This document shows positions 1-8,967 of a stretch of 64,000 nucleotides of DNA, piece after piece. The stretch is from an uncultured Draconibacterium sp. Lineage in GTDB: Bacteria > Bacteroidota > Bacteroidia > Bacteroidales > Prolixibacteraceae. A program made the translations under genes and the position numbers. Location of the stretch: positions 1,922,001 to 1,986,000 of the forward strand of contig NZ_OY781981.1 in assembly GCF_963677565.1 (NCBI RefSeq), read 5' to 3'. Numbering within the stretch: position 1 is the stretch's first letter; each line of letters opens with the position of its first letter. The notes under the pieces are model-generated. The model searched no databases and was not told where the DNA came from. It saw nothing but the letters and a program-made list of their open reading frames with translations.

Positions 1-1
1 A

Positions 2-2179
2 ATAAATATAATGCGAAGCCTTGATTTGTTGGTAATCGATGAGGTAAGTATGGTTCGCGCCGACATTTTAGATGCCATCGACCGTACGCTACGTCGCTTT
101 AAAAACAAACGAAAGCCTTTTGGTGGTGCGCAAGTATTAATGATCGGCGATTTGCAACAGTTGGCACCGGTTGTAAAAAACGAAGAATGGGGATTGTTGC
201 GTCGTGAATACGATACACCTTATTTTTTCAGCAGTAAAGCATTGCGCGAATTTCCACATGTAAGTATTGAGCTCACCGAAGTGTTTCGCCAGCAGGACGA
301 AAAGTTTATTTCGATACTGAATAAAGTGCGCGAGAATAAACTGGATGAAGAGGCACGGCAGCTTCTGAATTCACGTCATATTCCGGATTTTGTTCCCAGT
401 GACGAGGACGGTTACATAACACTTTGCACTCACAATGTTAGTGCGCAACGCATTAATGACTCAAAGCTGAATGCATTAACCGGGAGAAAGGAAGTTTTTA
501 CTGCTTCGGTTGAGGGCAAATTTCCCGAGTATTCTTACCCGACTGATTTTAAGCTGGAATTGAAAGTTGGTGCCCAGGTGATGTTTGTTAAAAACGATTC
601 CAATCCTGAGAAACGATTTTACAACGGAAAGATCGGGCAGGTGCAGTCAATTGATGAAGACCGCGTTTACGTCCTTTGTCCGGGTGAAGATGAGGAAATA
701 GAAGTTGAGCCTCAAAACTGGGAAAACTACAAATATTCAATCGACAAAGAATCGGGTGAGATTCGCGAAGAAATGGAAGGTATGTTTACCCAGATTCCGG
801 TGAAACTGGCGTGGGCAATTACCATTCATAAAAGTCAGGGATTAACCTTTGAGAAAGCAATTATTGATGCCGAAGCTTCTTTTGCTCATGGCCAGGTTTA
901 TGTGGCGCTGAGTCGTTGTAAGTCGCTTGAAGGAATGGTACTTTCATCGCCGATTGCCGGTTGGAGTATTATCAACGATCAAAAAGTTAGTGGTTTTATT
1001 CGCGATGTGGAAGAAAACCAACCCGGCGAACCGGAATTAAATGCTGCAAAACTGGCTTTTCAAAAGGAGCAGTTAACAGAAATATTTCGCTTTTACCGCT
1101 CGGAAAACTTATTGCGTAACATTGCAAAGTTAGTGAACGAGAACAAAGGAAGTTTTCCGGAAGTTACCATCACGCAACTTGAAAAAATGCGCAACGGTCA
1201 TGATAATGAGATTGTGGCTGTGGCAGCAAAATTTCATATGCAAATTACGGATTTGTTGCGGCAACAGCCTGATGTGTATAATAACGAAATTTTGCAGGAA
1301 CGCATAAAAAAAGCGTCTGCCTATTTTGGCGAAAAGGTGCAGCATATTCTTGCCGATGGAATTAAAAAAGTAGATTTGGATGTTGATAATAAGGAGATAA
1401 AGCGACAACTGAAACGCTATGTGAACGACCTGAAAGATGATGTGCAATTAAAATTAACAGCTTTTGAATCCTGTCTTGAAGGATTTGATGTAAAACGTTT
1501 AATGGATTCGCGCGCCAAAACGTTGGTGAAACAGAGTAAGTCGTCAGGGAAACAAAAGGCAAAAGAAATTACCGACTTTGAAAATATTCCGAATCCCGAA
1601 TTGTTTGAGCAATTGCGTACCTACCGCACCGAAAAAGCCAGTGAGCTGGAGATTCCTCCTTTTATGATTTTCTCGCAAAAAGTGTTGTATGCGCTGGTCA
1701 CGTACCTGCCAACCGATGCTGCATCTTTAAAATTGATTAATGGCTTGGGGCCACGGAAAATTACGCAGTTTGGAGCTGATATTTCAGGCATAATTCAACA
1801 TTTCTGCAACGAAAACAATATTGAAAAGGGAGAGATTCCACTTCAGGAGGCGAAAAAGGAAAAGAAGGAAAAAGTGGATACAAAGCTGGTGAGTTTTGAA
1901 CTTTTTAACGCCGGGAAATCCATTGACGAAATTGCGAAAGAACGCGCACTTTCTGCAAATACTATCGAAGGTCATTTGGCGCATTACATAAAACTGGGCG
2001 AACTGGAGGCAACACGTTTGGTGGATGAAGCGAAATTGAAAAAAATAGCAGACTACTTTGAAAAGGCAGAAGAAAAATCATTTGGAGCCGCAAAATCACA
2101 TTTTGGAAATGAGGTGAGTTATGGCGAGTTGCGGATTGGTTTGAGTTATTGGGAGCACGAAAAAGAAAACACTAAGTAG
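2..2179 (+). CDS. PIF1/RecD-like superfamily 1 helicase, 5'-truncated, with C-terminal HRDC and HTH domains
   Basis: The reading frame is open to the window edge, so the gene starts upstream. The first internal ATG is at base 11, and residues below count from it. The Walker A motif is missing because it lies outside the window. What remains shows Walker B/DEAD-type VIDE (near residue 9), motif III GDLQQL, motif V with HKSQG, and motif VI with ALSRC, the order found in PIF1/RecD-like 5'-3' helicases. After the motor come a long charged linker, an HRDC-like segment (about 525-595, with a GLGPRK hairpin) and a helix-turn-helix (about 630-675) of the type found at the end of some RecQ proteins. 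The family unwinds DNA, including G-quadruplexes and D-loops. The HRDC and HTH domains suggest structured-DNA recognition. Function is inferred from the family; the domain calls are strong. Confidence 0.88.
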   Translation: MNIMRSLDLLVIDEVSMVRADILDAIDRTLRRFKNKRKPFGGAQVLMIGDLQQLAPVVKNEEWGLLRREYDTPYFFSSKALREFPHVSIELTEVFRQQDEKFISILNKVRENKLDEEARQLLNSRHIPDFVPSDEDGYITLCTHNVSAQRINDSKLNALTGRKEVFTASVEGKFPEYSYPTDFKLELKVGAQVMFVKNDSNPEKRFYNGKIGQVQSIDEDRVYVLCPGEDEEIEVEPQNWENYKYSIDKESGEIREEMEGMFTQIPVKLAWAITIHKSQGLTFEKAIIDAEASFAHGQVYVALSRCKSLEGMVLSSPIAGWSIINDQKVSGFIRDVEENQPGEPELNAAKLAFQKEQLTEIFRFYRSENLLRNIAKLVNENKGSFPEVTITQLEKMRNGHDNEIVAVAAKFHMQITDLLRQQPDVYNNEILQERIKKASAYFGEKVQHILADGIKKVDLDVDNKEIKRQLKRYVNDLKDDVQLKLTAFESCLEGFDVKRLMDSRAKTLVKQSKSSGKQKAKEITDFENIPNPELFEQLRTYRTEKASELEIPPFMIFSQKVLYALVTYLPTDAASLKLINGLGPRKITQFGADISGIIQHFCNENNIEKGEIPLQEAKKEKKEKVDTKLVSFELFNAGKSIDEIAKERALSANTIEGHLAHYIKLGELEATRLVDEAKLKKIADYFEKAEEKSFGAAKSHFGNEVSYGELRIGLSYWEHEKENTK

Positions 2180-2279
2180 CATCATTAACTGCATCAAGTT
2201 GAGTTTTTGGAAATAACCGAACTTATCACGAACTTCGCATTGCGCTGGTTAATTGCAATAGTAATATACTTGTTTTACC

Positions 2280-5200
2280 ATGAAACGATTGTGCTGTATT
2301 TTGATTTTTAACTTTGCGCTGCTTATTTCAGCTTTCCCCCAGCAATACAATTTTAGTACGTATTCCATAAATGAAGGGTTGTCGCAAAGTGTTGTAAACT
2401 GTCTGTTTCAGGATTCTAAAGGTTTTATCTGGATTGGTACGCAAAACGGTTTGAATCGTTTTGACGGTCAAAATTTCAAAGTGTTTCGTTTTCATCCCGA
2501 CGATTCAACATCAATTTCAAATAACTGGATTTATGCTGTTTCGGAAGATCCTACCGGAAACCTGTGGATTGGAACAAAAGGAGGATTGAACAAATATTTG
2601 GCAACAGAGGAGTGTTTTGAGCGAATACCATATCAAACGGATTTTGTGCCGGATGTTACAATGCACAGTTACGATAACCTGCTTTTAAAAGATGGTCGAA
2701 TGGTAATTAATACGCCTCCATTAATTTCCATTTTTAATTTCGGAACAGATACGTTTTCTCATTACCGGAGTGAGGCTTCTTTCGAGCCGGCAGTTCAGGA
2801 TGTGAAGCTACCTGTTTTGGAGGATCGGTCAGGAACTATCTGGGCAGGTTGTACAAATGGTATTAGTGCATTCTCGTTTCAGGACGAAGATTTTTTATGT
2901 TACCGGTTTCTAACCATATCGGGTGATACACTGGAAACAGCCAGTACAACGGCATTGTTTCAGGATAAGAAACACCGTGTTTGGGCGGGCACAAGCACTG
3001 GTTTGTATTGTTTAAATTCAGAAAGGGAAAGATTTGAAGAGCAACAGTTCAGGCTGGTAAATGGGAGTGTTTTTTCCTTTTCAACCTGCATAAGGAGCAT
3101 TGTTGAGACACGTTCGGGAGAATTGATTTTGGGAACAGAAGGGAATGGAATTTATGTGCTTTCTGAAGATTATGATAACCGATTTACTATTCAGAATTTT
3201 ACGTCGGAGAATAGCCAGCTGGCCCATGATATTGTGCAAAGTTTATTGATCGACCGGTCGGAAAACCTGTGGGTGGGAACCTTGTCTGGTCTTAGTAAGG
3301 CCGATCTAAAACGAGATAAATTCCAACTTTACAGAAACAGCAACTCTCCTTCGTCGGTTAATTTACTGGGAAATGTAATTGCCGGAATGTTAAAAAACGA
3401 CGATGGAAAAATTTGGATAGGAAACTGGGGGCAGGGGCTGAATATTGTTAACCGGGAGACTGGCGTAGTAGAACATTTTTCATCGCAGCAAACAGGGAGA
3501 AACTACCTCCCGAATGATTTTGTGCACGATGTTTTTAAGGATGCTGACAAGAATATCTGGTTAGGAACCCGTGATGGTATTTTTATCTGGAATATAACAA
3601 GCAATAGTTTTGAAGATTGGAGGCAGTTTTTTGGTCATCCGAATTGGCCATCATTGGAAAATACCCGAATCTATCACATTATTCAGGACCGCAATGGCTT
3701 AATTTGGATTGGCACATCAAACGGGCTTTTCAGTGTAAACTGTAATAACGGAAATGTCCGTCAGTTTAATCAGCAGGCAGAAGGGAGCCGGCAATTAAGT
3801 TCTAACCTTGTTTATACTTTGCTGGAGGATTCGGACGGACTGATTTGGATTGCCACAATAGGCGGGCTCGACGTGTACAATCCGATAACCAATGAACTAA
3901 AAGAATACAAAAAAACGGATGACGGACTGAGCAGCGATTTTGTTATTTCGTTGTGCGAGGACAGCCTCCGTCGTATCTGGATTGGAACCAATGCTGCGAT
4001 TAATATCTTTGATAAAAACACACAGCAGTTCAGCTACTTTGGCGAAAAGGACGGATTGCCAAGCAACTATATTTATGAAATTGTTGAAGATAAGAATAAC
4101 GATTTATGGCTTGCTACAGGAAATGGATTGTGCCGTTTTTCGTTAAAAGAAAATAAGCTGCAAACCTACACTTCTGATGATGGTTTGCAAAGTCCTGAAT
4201 TTAATTTACGCGCAGCCTATTGTGCCGATGACGGTGAATTATTGTTTGGTGGCATGAATGGTTTTAACACCTTTTACCCCGATTCACTAAAAGGAAACCC
4301 TTACGTTCCCAATATCGCATTTACTGCTTTTAGCACCACTAGTGGAGCTCAACAAGAGGAGGTTGGCATTGTAAATAAATCAAAAGTAGTATTGCGCCAT
4401 GATGTACAATCGTTTACCATTGAGTTTGCTGCATTGGAATTTACCAACCCTCAAAAAAACAATTACGCCTATAAAATGCAGGGCGTTTCCGATGAGTGGA
4501 ACGAAATCGGTAACCGAAAGTTTGTGCTCTTTTTCGCGTTACCTCCCGGCGATTATACTTTTTTCGTAAAAGGATCAAATAACGATGGCCGCTGGAATAA
4601 CGATGGAATACAATTGCAAATCGTGATTCTACCTCCGTGGTGGCGAAGTATCTATGCATATTTGGCTTACTACGTAATTATTGTAATTGCTGTTTGGGGA
4701 TTCATAAAACTACGCGAACGCCGCTTGCAACTGGAGAATATCCGCCTGGAAAAGAAAGTGCTGGAACGTACCATTCAGATTGACAAACAGAACCGGATAA
4801 TTACTGCTAAAATTGATGAACTGAATGAACTGAACAGAACAAAGGATAAATTCTTCTCTATTATCGGGCACGATCTGCGAAACCATTTTAATATTATAAT
4901 TGGCTTTTCAGAGAACCTTCTCCATGGTTTTAAAACGATGAACCAGCTAAAACTGCAGCATCATATTTCAAATATTTACAAATCATCGGTTCTTGCCGAC
5001 GATCTTCTTGGTAACCTGCTGACATGGGCACGTTTACAACGCAATGCAGTCGTTTTTCAGCCCGAAATGATAAGAATTCCTGAAAAGATCAGGGGATTAT
5101 TACGCTTTCATGAAGAGGCAGCACTTAAGAAAAATATTCTGATTGAAGTATTTGCCAGGGAAGAGATTGAAGCACGGATTGATGTAAATATGTTCTCAAC

Positions 5201-5528
5201 TATTATGCGGAATTTGTTGGCCAACGCCATTAAATTTACGCATAAGGATGGTGAAATATCGGTACACATCATGCGCAAAAATGGTTTTTGTGTTGTAAAA
5301 GTTAAAGACAACGGAATAGGTATCTCGAAAGAAAATATTGAAACAATATTCTCACTTGATAATAGTGTTAGTAGTCGTGGTACAGGTGGTGAAAAAGGCA
5401 CCGGACTGGGATTGGTACTGTGCAAAGAATTTGTTGAAAGACATGGCGGAAAAATAAGTGTGAGCAGTGAAGTTGGGAAAGGCAGCGAATTTATGTTTAC
5501 TTTGCCTTTACATGATACGAACGAATAA
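2280..5528 (+). CDS. Propeller-type periplasmic sensor histidine kinase (Reg_prop, Y_Y_Y, HisKA, HATPase), no receiver domain
   Basis: 1082 residues. An N-terminal signal peptide is followed by about 13 two-component-propeller blades of the D-x-x-G-x-I/L-W-I-G-T type (about 35-665), enough for two seven-blade propellers. Then come a Y_Y_Y domain (about 727-785), one membrane helix (about 787-812), a short coiled coil, HisKA with the phospho-acceptor in HDLRN (His near 864) and an HATPase domain with N, G1 (DNGIGI) and G2 (GTGLGL) boxes near 975, 1010 and 1041. Most Bacteroidota relatives are hybrids that continue into a receiver and an AraC output domain (HTCS). This one ends right after the ATPase, so it needs a separate response regulator, and none lies nearby. 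Its last 17 bases overlap the L,D-transpeptidase gene, which suggests co-translation. The ligand cannot be read from sequence. Confidence 0.93.
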   Translation: MKRLCCILIFNFALLISAFPQQYNFSTYSINEGLSQSVVNCLFQDSKGFIWIGTQNGLNRFDGQNFKVFRFHPDDSTSISNNWIYAVSEDPTGNLWIGTKGGLNKYLATEECFERIPYQTDFVPDVTMHSYDNLLLKDGRMVINTPPLISIFNFGTDTFSHYRSEASFEPAVQDVKLPVLEDRSGTIWAGCTNGISAFSFQDEDFLCYRFLTISGDTLETASTTALFQDKKHRVWAGTSTGLYCLNSERERFEEQQFRLVNGSVFSFSTCIRSIVETRSGELILGTEGNGIYVLSEDYDNRFTIQNFTSENSQLAHDIVQSLLIDRSENLWVGTLSGLSKADLKRDKFQLYRNSNSPSSVNLLGNVIAGMLKNDDGKIWIGNWGQGLNIVNRETGVVEHFSSQQTGRNYLPNDFVHDVFKDADKNIWLGTRDGIFIWNITSNSFEDWRQFFGHPNWPSLENTRIYHIIQDRNGLIWIGTSNGLFSVNCNNGNVRQFNQQAEGSRQLSSNLVYTLLEDSDGLIWIATIGGLDVYNPITNELKEYKKTDDGLSSDFVISLCEDSLRRIWIGTNAAINIFDKNTQQFSYFGEKDGLPSNYIYEIVEDKNNDLWLATGNGLCRFSLKENKLQTYTSDDGLQSPEFNLRAAYCADDGELLFGGMNGFNTFYPDSLKGNPYVPNIAFTAFSTTSGAQQEEVGIVNKSKVVLRHDVQSFTIEFAALEFTNPQKNNYAYKMQGVSDEWNEIGNRKFVLFFALPPGDYTFFVKGSNNDGRWNNDGIQLQIVILPPWWRSIYAYLAYYVIIVIAVWGFIKLRERRLQLENIRLEKKVLERTIQIDKQNRIITAKIDELNELNRTKDKFFSIIGHDLRNHFNIIIGFSENLLHGFKTMNQLKLQHHISNIYKSSVLADDLLGNLLTWARLQRNAVVFQPEMIRIPEKIRGLLRFHEEAALKKNILIEVFAREEIEARIDVNMFSTIMRNLLANAIKFTHKDGEISVHIMRKNGFCVVKVKDNGIGISKENIETIFSLDNSVSSRGTGGEKGTGLGLVLCKEFVERHGGKISVSSEVGKGSEFMFTLPLHDTNE

Positions 5529-6234
5529 AATCACAACTCTTTTATCGATTCTATTGCTGTTGTTTTCCTGCAAATCGCCAGCTGAGAAACAGCAATCAAT
5601 TGCTGCTGAAATTCTAAAGAGTATCGAGGCTAAATATTTGTCGAATATAACTCAGGTATTATTAGTTTACAACAACCAGGCAAGCGATTTTCAGGCAACG
5701 CTTCTTGCATTTGAAAAAACAGATCAAGGCTGGAAACAGGTCTTTGATGAAATTCCGGCTGGAATTGGAGAACACGGTTTTGCCGTAAAGGATGAGAAAA
5801 CGGAAGGCGATGGTAAGTCTCCCACCGGGATTTTTGCTCTCGGGCAAATGTTTACTTACCTCGATAGTGTTGATACTAAAATGCCTTATCGAAAAACTAC
5901 GATTGCAGATAAATGGATTGATGATCCGGAGTCGGAAGACTATAACCGTTACGTGCAGGGTGAAACCGATGCAAAATCGTATGAAAATCTTTTGCTAAAA
6001 AGCGATGCTTACAAATATTGTATGGTTATCGGGTACAACACCAATCCGGTGGTTAAAGGTAAAGGAAGTGCTATTTTCTTTCACCTCAATAAAACCGGCT
6101 ACGAATCCACTACCGGTTGTGTGGCAATTACCGAAGAAAATATGGTGCGGATATTAAAATGGCTCGATTCGAAAAGCAATCCGCACATAATCATGGGGAA
6201 TTCGCGCGAATTGCTTTCAGAATTTAACCGATAA
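5512..6234 (+). CDS. L,D-transpeptidase (YkuD-type) lipoprotein
   Basis: 240 residues. The ATG at 5512 is chosen over an upstream in-frame ATG at 5467 because it gives a clean lipoprotein signal ending in LLFSC (Cys20). The catalytic region holds the YkuD signature: a His near 191 in FHLN and the nucleophile Cys203 in STTGCVA. SPTGIF, typical of the YafK/ErfK-like branch, lies near residue 103. Enzymes of this fold form 3-3 peptidoglycan crosslinks or attach or release envelope proteins. The lipid anchor would place it in the periplasm, facing the wall. The start overlaps the end of the sensor kinase gene by 17 bases, so the kinase may respond to or adjust envelope state; that link is inference. 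It converges with the transaldolase gene with only 2 bases between stops. Confidence 0.88.
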   Translation: MIRTNKITTLLSILLLLFSCKSPAEKQQSIAAEILKSIEAKYLSNITQVLLVYNNQASDFQATLLAFEKTDQGWKQVFDEIPAGIGEHGFAVKDEKTEGDGKSPTGIFALGQMFTYLDSVDTKMPYRKTTIADKWIDDPESEDYNRYVQGETDAKSYENLLLKSDAYKYCMVIGYNTNPVVKGKGSAIFFHLNKTGYESTTGCVAITEENMVRILKWLDSKSNPHIIMGNSRELLSEFNR

Positions 6235-6236
6235 TT

Positions 6237-6902
6237 TTACTTGCTAACATTGTATAGTCCTTCGCCGTCTTTTTCAAACTGGGCAATACTAATGTCGGTC
6301 ATTGGGTGTTTTACCAACTGGAAAAGTAAATCGGGACTAATGGTTGCCGATTGTGCGCCCGCCATACTAACACGGTGAATTTGGTCAACGGTTTTAAAGC
6401 TGGCCGCCAAAACTTTTGTGGGCAGATTAAATTCTTTGGTATTTTTTACAATATCAGCAACCACCTCAATTCCGTGCGACGAAATGTTATCGAGGCGGCT
6501 AACATAAGGCGCTACAAAATCGGCACCTGCACGCGATGCAACCAAAGCCTGTTGTTGTGTAAAAATAGCAGTGGCCGTTACATTAATGCCGGCATCTTTT
6601 AACATGCGCATTGCTCTGTAACCTTCAATTGATACCGGAATTTTGGCATAAAAATTATCACCAAAATCAAAATAGGTTTTGTAGGTTTTGGCTTCGTTTA
6701 CCATGTCTTCTGCAATGTTCGACATCACCTGAACGTGGATGGTTCCTTTGTCAACAATCTCAGCTATTTCATTTATGGCCTGAGAAAGTTTTAACTCCGA
6801 TTGTTTCAGAATGGTTGGGTTGGTAGTTACGCCCTGCAAAGGGAAAAATTCGTACAATTGTTTTAATGCCTGAATGTCTGCGGTGTCTGCCAGATAAATC
6901 AT
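6237..6902 (-). CDS. fsa: Fructose-6-phosphate aldolase / small transaldolase family
   Basis: 221 residues, the size of the short (FSA-type) transaldolases. The Schiff-base lysine is Lys87 in YAKIPV. The residue that separates the aldolase from transaldolase activity in E. coli FsaA (Tyr131) is kept as Tyr133 in VAPYVSR, which argues for aldolase-type chemistry with dihydroxyacetone, glycolaldehyde or similar donors. GVTTNPT near 24-30 is the conserved phosphate-binding start. Many Bacteroidota proteins of this size are annotated as transaldolase, and the physiological substrate cannot be settled from sequence. It stands alone as a leftward gene with a TAnnTTTG box about 65 bases upstream. 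Confidence 0.92.
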   Translation of the reverse strand: MIYLADTADIQALKQLYEFFPLQGVTTNPTILKQSELKLSQAINEIAEIVDKGTIHVQVMSNIAEDMVNEAKTYKTYFDFGDNFYAKIPVSIEGYRAMRMLKDAGINVTATAIFTQQQALVASRAGADFVAPYVSRLDNISSHGIEVVADIVKNTKEFNLPTKVLAASFKTVDQIHRVSMAGAQSATISPDLLFQLVKHPMTDISIAQFEKDGEGLYNVSK

Positions 6903-6965
6903 CTTTCTTTTATTTTTTTGATTGTAATAAAGTCAAGCTGATTAGTCGTGGAATAGAAAGTGGTA

Positions 6966-6973
6966 CAAAGATA
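6966..6973 (-). promoter_or_regulatory. Bacteroidota -7 box (TATCTTTG) upstream of fsa
   Basis: Read leftward, the sequence TATCTTTG matches the TAnnTTTG consensus exactly and lies 63 bases before the fsa ATG. No good -33 TTTG was found at 19-21 bases. Exact -7 match, incomplete promoter. Confidence 0.45.
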
Positions 6974-7102
6974 ATCATGATTTTACGGAGGGGTAATTTT
7001 ACAAGTGATTTGGCACATTTGTTAACATGAATTTTTTTCATGAGAAATATTCTTCTCTATTTATCGTTTTCAAATCCAGAAACTTTTAACTTTTTTTGTA
7101 GC

Positions 7103-7891
7103 ATGTTATTGAGAAGAGGGGTAATTTTTGTTTTATATATTTTGCTGGCAGTAAATGTCTTTGGACAAAATCGAAATCCAGGGATTCTGGAGGTGCCAGA
7201 TGTTACAAGAACACTGGAGTTGGATGGCTACAAAGCAAAGCTGAATAGTTTCCCGGAAGAAGCACTTGACGGGTATTTTAGTCAGTTTCTGGTACCTGGT
7301 AACGATGGGTACATTATCAGTCGTTTTGGCCCGCGATCGGGGCGTATGCATTACGGAACCGATATTAAAATGTTTAAAGGCGATACGGTTGTAGCATCGC
7401 AAAGTGGTGTTATTGCACGTTCGAATTGGGGATATGGTTTCGGAAACCTTATCATTGTTCAGCACCGTAATAATATTCAAACGTATTATGCACATCTCTC
7501 TAAATTTCTGAAGAGAAAAGGCGATACCGTTGAAAAGGGCGAACCAATTGGGCTTGCCGGAAGTACAGGCCGGGCGCGTGGGCCACACCTGCATTTTGAG
7601 ATGCGCGAAAACGGACAACCTTTTGATCCTGAATTGGTTTTTGATTTCAAAGAAGAGAAAATACGCGAAGACGCCGTTGAAGAGGAAAGTTTGATGGCGT
7701 TGCACAAAAAGCTAAAGCCAAAAGGTTACTCTACAAATGTTGCTGTGCCCGAATTTTACAAAGTACGCTCGGGCGATTCGTTGTGGGTAATTTCCCGAAA
7801 GTTTAAAACTTCAATTAATGAGTTGTGCCGTTTGAATAAGATCTCTGAAAACACGGTACTGCAAATCGGACAACCACTGAGAATGTATTAA
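7103..7891 (+). CDS. M23 (lysostaphin/LytM-type) murein endopeptidase with C-terminal LysM
   Basis: 262 residues from the ATG at 7103, which begins a standard signal peptide. An upstream in-frame ATG at 7040 would add 21 residues with no signal-like character. The M23 zinc site is complete: His83 and Asp87 in HYGTD, and His162/His164 in HLHF. A C-terminal LysM domain (about 216-262, YKVRSGDSL to the end) binds peptidoglycan. The order is catalytic then LysM, whereas many relatives have LysM first. Proteins of this class cleave peptide crosslinks during wall growth or division. Only 2.7 kb lies between this gene and the L,D-transpeptidase of 5512, so two wall enzymes sit in one neighbourhood, but no operon is implied because fsa intervenes on the other strand. 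Confidence 0.92.
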   Translation: MLLRRGVIFVLYILLAVNVFGQNRNPGILEVPDVTRTLELDGYKAKLNSFPEEALDGYFSQFLVPGNDGYIISRFGPRSGRMHYGTDIKMFKGDTVVASQSGVIARSNWGYGFGNLIIVQHRNNIQTYYAHLSKFLKRKGDTVEKGEPIGLAGSTGRARGPHLHFEMRENGQPFDPELVFDFKEEKIREDAVEEESLMALHKKLKPKGYSTNVAVPEFYKVRSGDSLWVISRKFKTSINELCRLNKISENTVLQIGQPLRMY

Positions 7892-7935
7892 GCAGGCTGA
7901 TTTTAAATGCTGTTCTCTTTCGACAAAAACTAAAA

Positions 7936-8826
7936 ATGATGACGAACAATAGCGAATATCCGGAAGCAATAAACGCAGCAGGAGTGCGTGCAACTTTTGC
8001 AAATGAGTGCTACGGTGAACATGAACGCAACACCTTTGATATTTGGCTGGCTGATTCGAAAAAGCCAACACCTCTGGCAATTTTTATTCATGGAGGTGGA
8101 TTTGTTGGAGGAGATAAAAGCAGGTACTACGACTCGGAAGATTGGGTGCGTTTATTGGAGGCCGGAATTTCAATAGCCTCGATTAATTACCGGTATATGT
8201 ACGAGGCTCCATATGGAATTTTAGGGAGCATGAACGATTCAAAACGGTGCCTGCAATATATCAGGGCCAATGCCGAAAAGTACAATGTTGATAAAGAGCG
8301 AATAGCTTGTAGCGGCGGTTCTGCCGGAGCCGGAACTTCATTGTGGTTGGCTTTTTCTGATGACATGGCGGATGCCGAAAACAATGATCCTGTTTTAAGG
8401 GAAAGTACGCAGCTTTTATGTGCTGCCGCTTTTTCAACCCAATCTACTTACGATATATTACGTTGGCCTGAAATAGTAGGAATTCCACCTTATCAAAAAC
8501 CGGAAGAGTTGCTTTCTATTGCGCGCGTATTTGGTTTTAAATCGGCTGACGGTATTGATTTATATACCCAAAGCGAGATTAGAAAGGAACTCGATTTCCT
8601 GGAGAAAATGACTAAAAATGCTCCGCCGTTTTATGTATTCAGTCATTACGATGGGGGAATTCCAACTAACGAAGATGAATTGCACCATCATCCATTTCAT
8701 GCCAAAGCGTTAAAAGATAAGGCAGAACAAGTTGGGGCCGAAGCATTGGTATATGCTCCGGCTCTTGGTATTTCCGATCCGTCGGGAAAAGATATGGTGG
8801 AGTTTTTTATTGAAAAGTTATTATAG
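7936..8826 (+). CDS. Alpha/beta hydrolase (HSL/esterase-lipase type)
   Basis: 296 residues, no signal peptide, so probably cytoplasmic. HGGGF near 52-56 forms the oxyanion hole and GGSAGAG near residue 130 carries the serine nucleophile, as in hormone-sensitive-lipase-type esterases and BD-FAE-like proteins. A His-rich segment near 255 (ELHHHPFH) lies where the catalytic histidine region would be, but the usual DxxH order is not obvious. It starts 44 bases after the M23 gene in the same direction, so the two may be co-transcribed. Substrate unknown. A second exported esterase-like gene lies at 29201. Confidence 0.85.
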   Translation: MMTNNSEYPEAINAAGVRATFANECYGEHERNTFDIWLADSKKPTPLAIFIHGGGFVGGDKSRYYDSEDWVRLLEAGISIASINYRYMYEAPYGILGSMNDSKRCLQYIRANAEKYNVDKERIACSGGSAGAGTSLWLAFSDDMADAENNDPVLRESTQLLCAAAFSTQSTYDILRWPEIVGIPPYQKPEELLSIARVFGFKSADGIDLYTQSEIRKELDFLEKMTKNAPPFYVFSHYDGGIPTNEDELHHHPFHAKALKDKAEQVGAEALVYAPALGISDPSGKDMVEFFIEKLL

Positions 8827-8833
8827 AAATTAA

Positions 8834-8957
8834 GCTGTTCAAAAAGTTGTAAAGAACGTCATTCTGAATTCATTTCAGAATCTGACGCCACTATTTACCA
8901 GTAGTTTAAAGATCCTGAAACAAGTTCAGGATGACGAACAAGGGCTTTTTGAACTGC
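8834..8957. repeat. Imperfect long inverted repeat (MITE/REP-like palindrome)
   Basis: Outer arms GCTGTTCAAAAAG (8834-8846) and CTTTTTGAACTGC (8945-8957) pair with one mismatch. Inner arms 8857-8883 (CGTCATTCTGAA...) and 8911-8937 (...TTCAGGATGACG) pair over about 27 bases with a few mismatches. The whole segment of about 124 bases would fold into a long hairpin. It lies between two convergent genes. The CGTCATNCTGAA arm looks like a dispersed Bacteroidota intergenic palindrome, and a related element may be at 27645-27721. It might also serve as a bidirectional terminator, but no T-tract is evident. Confidence 0.7.
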
Positions 8958-8967
8958 CTCTACTTTT

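Noticed and set aside
7040..7102. Upstream start for the M23 peptidase
   Set aside because: It would place 21 unrelated residues ahead of a clear signal peptide.
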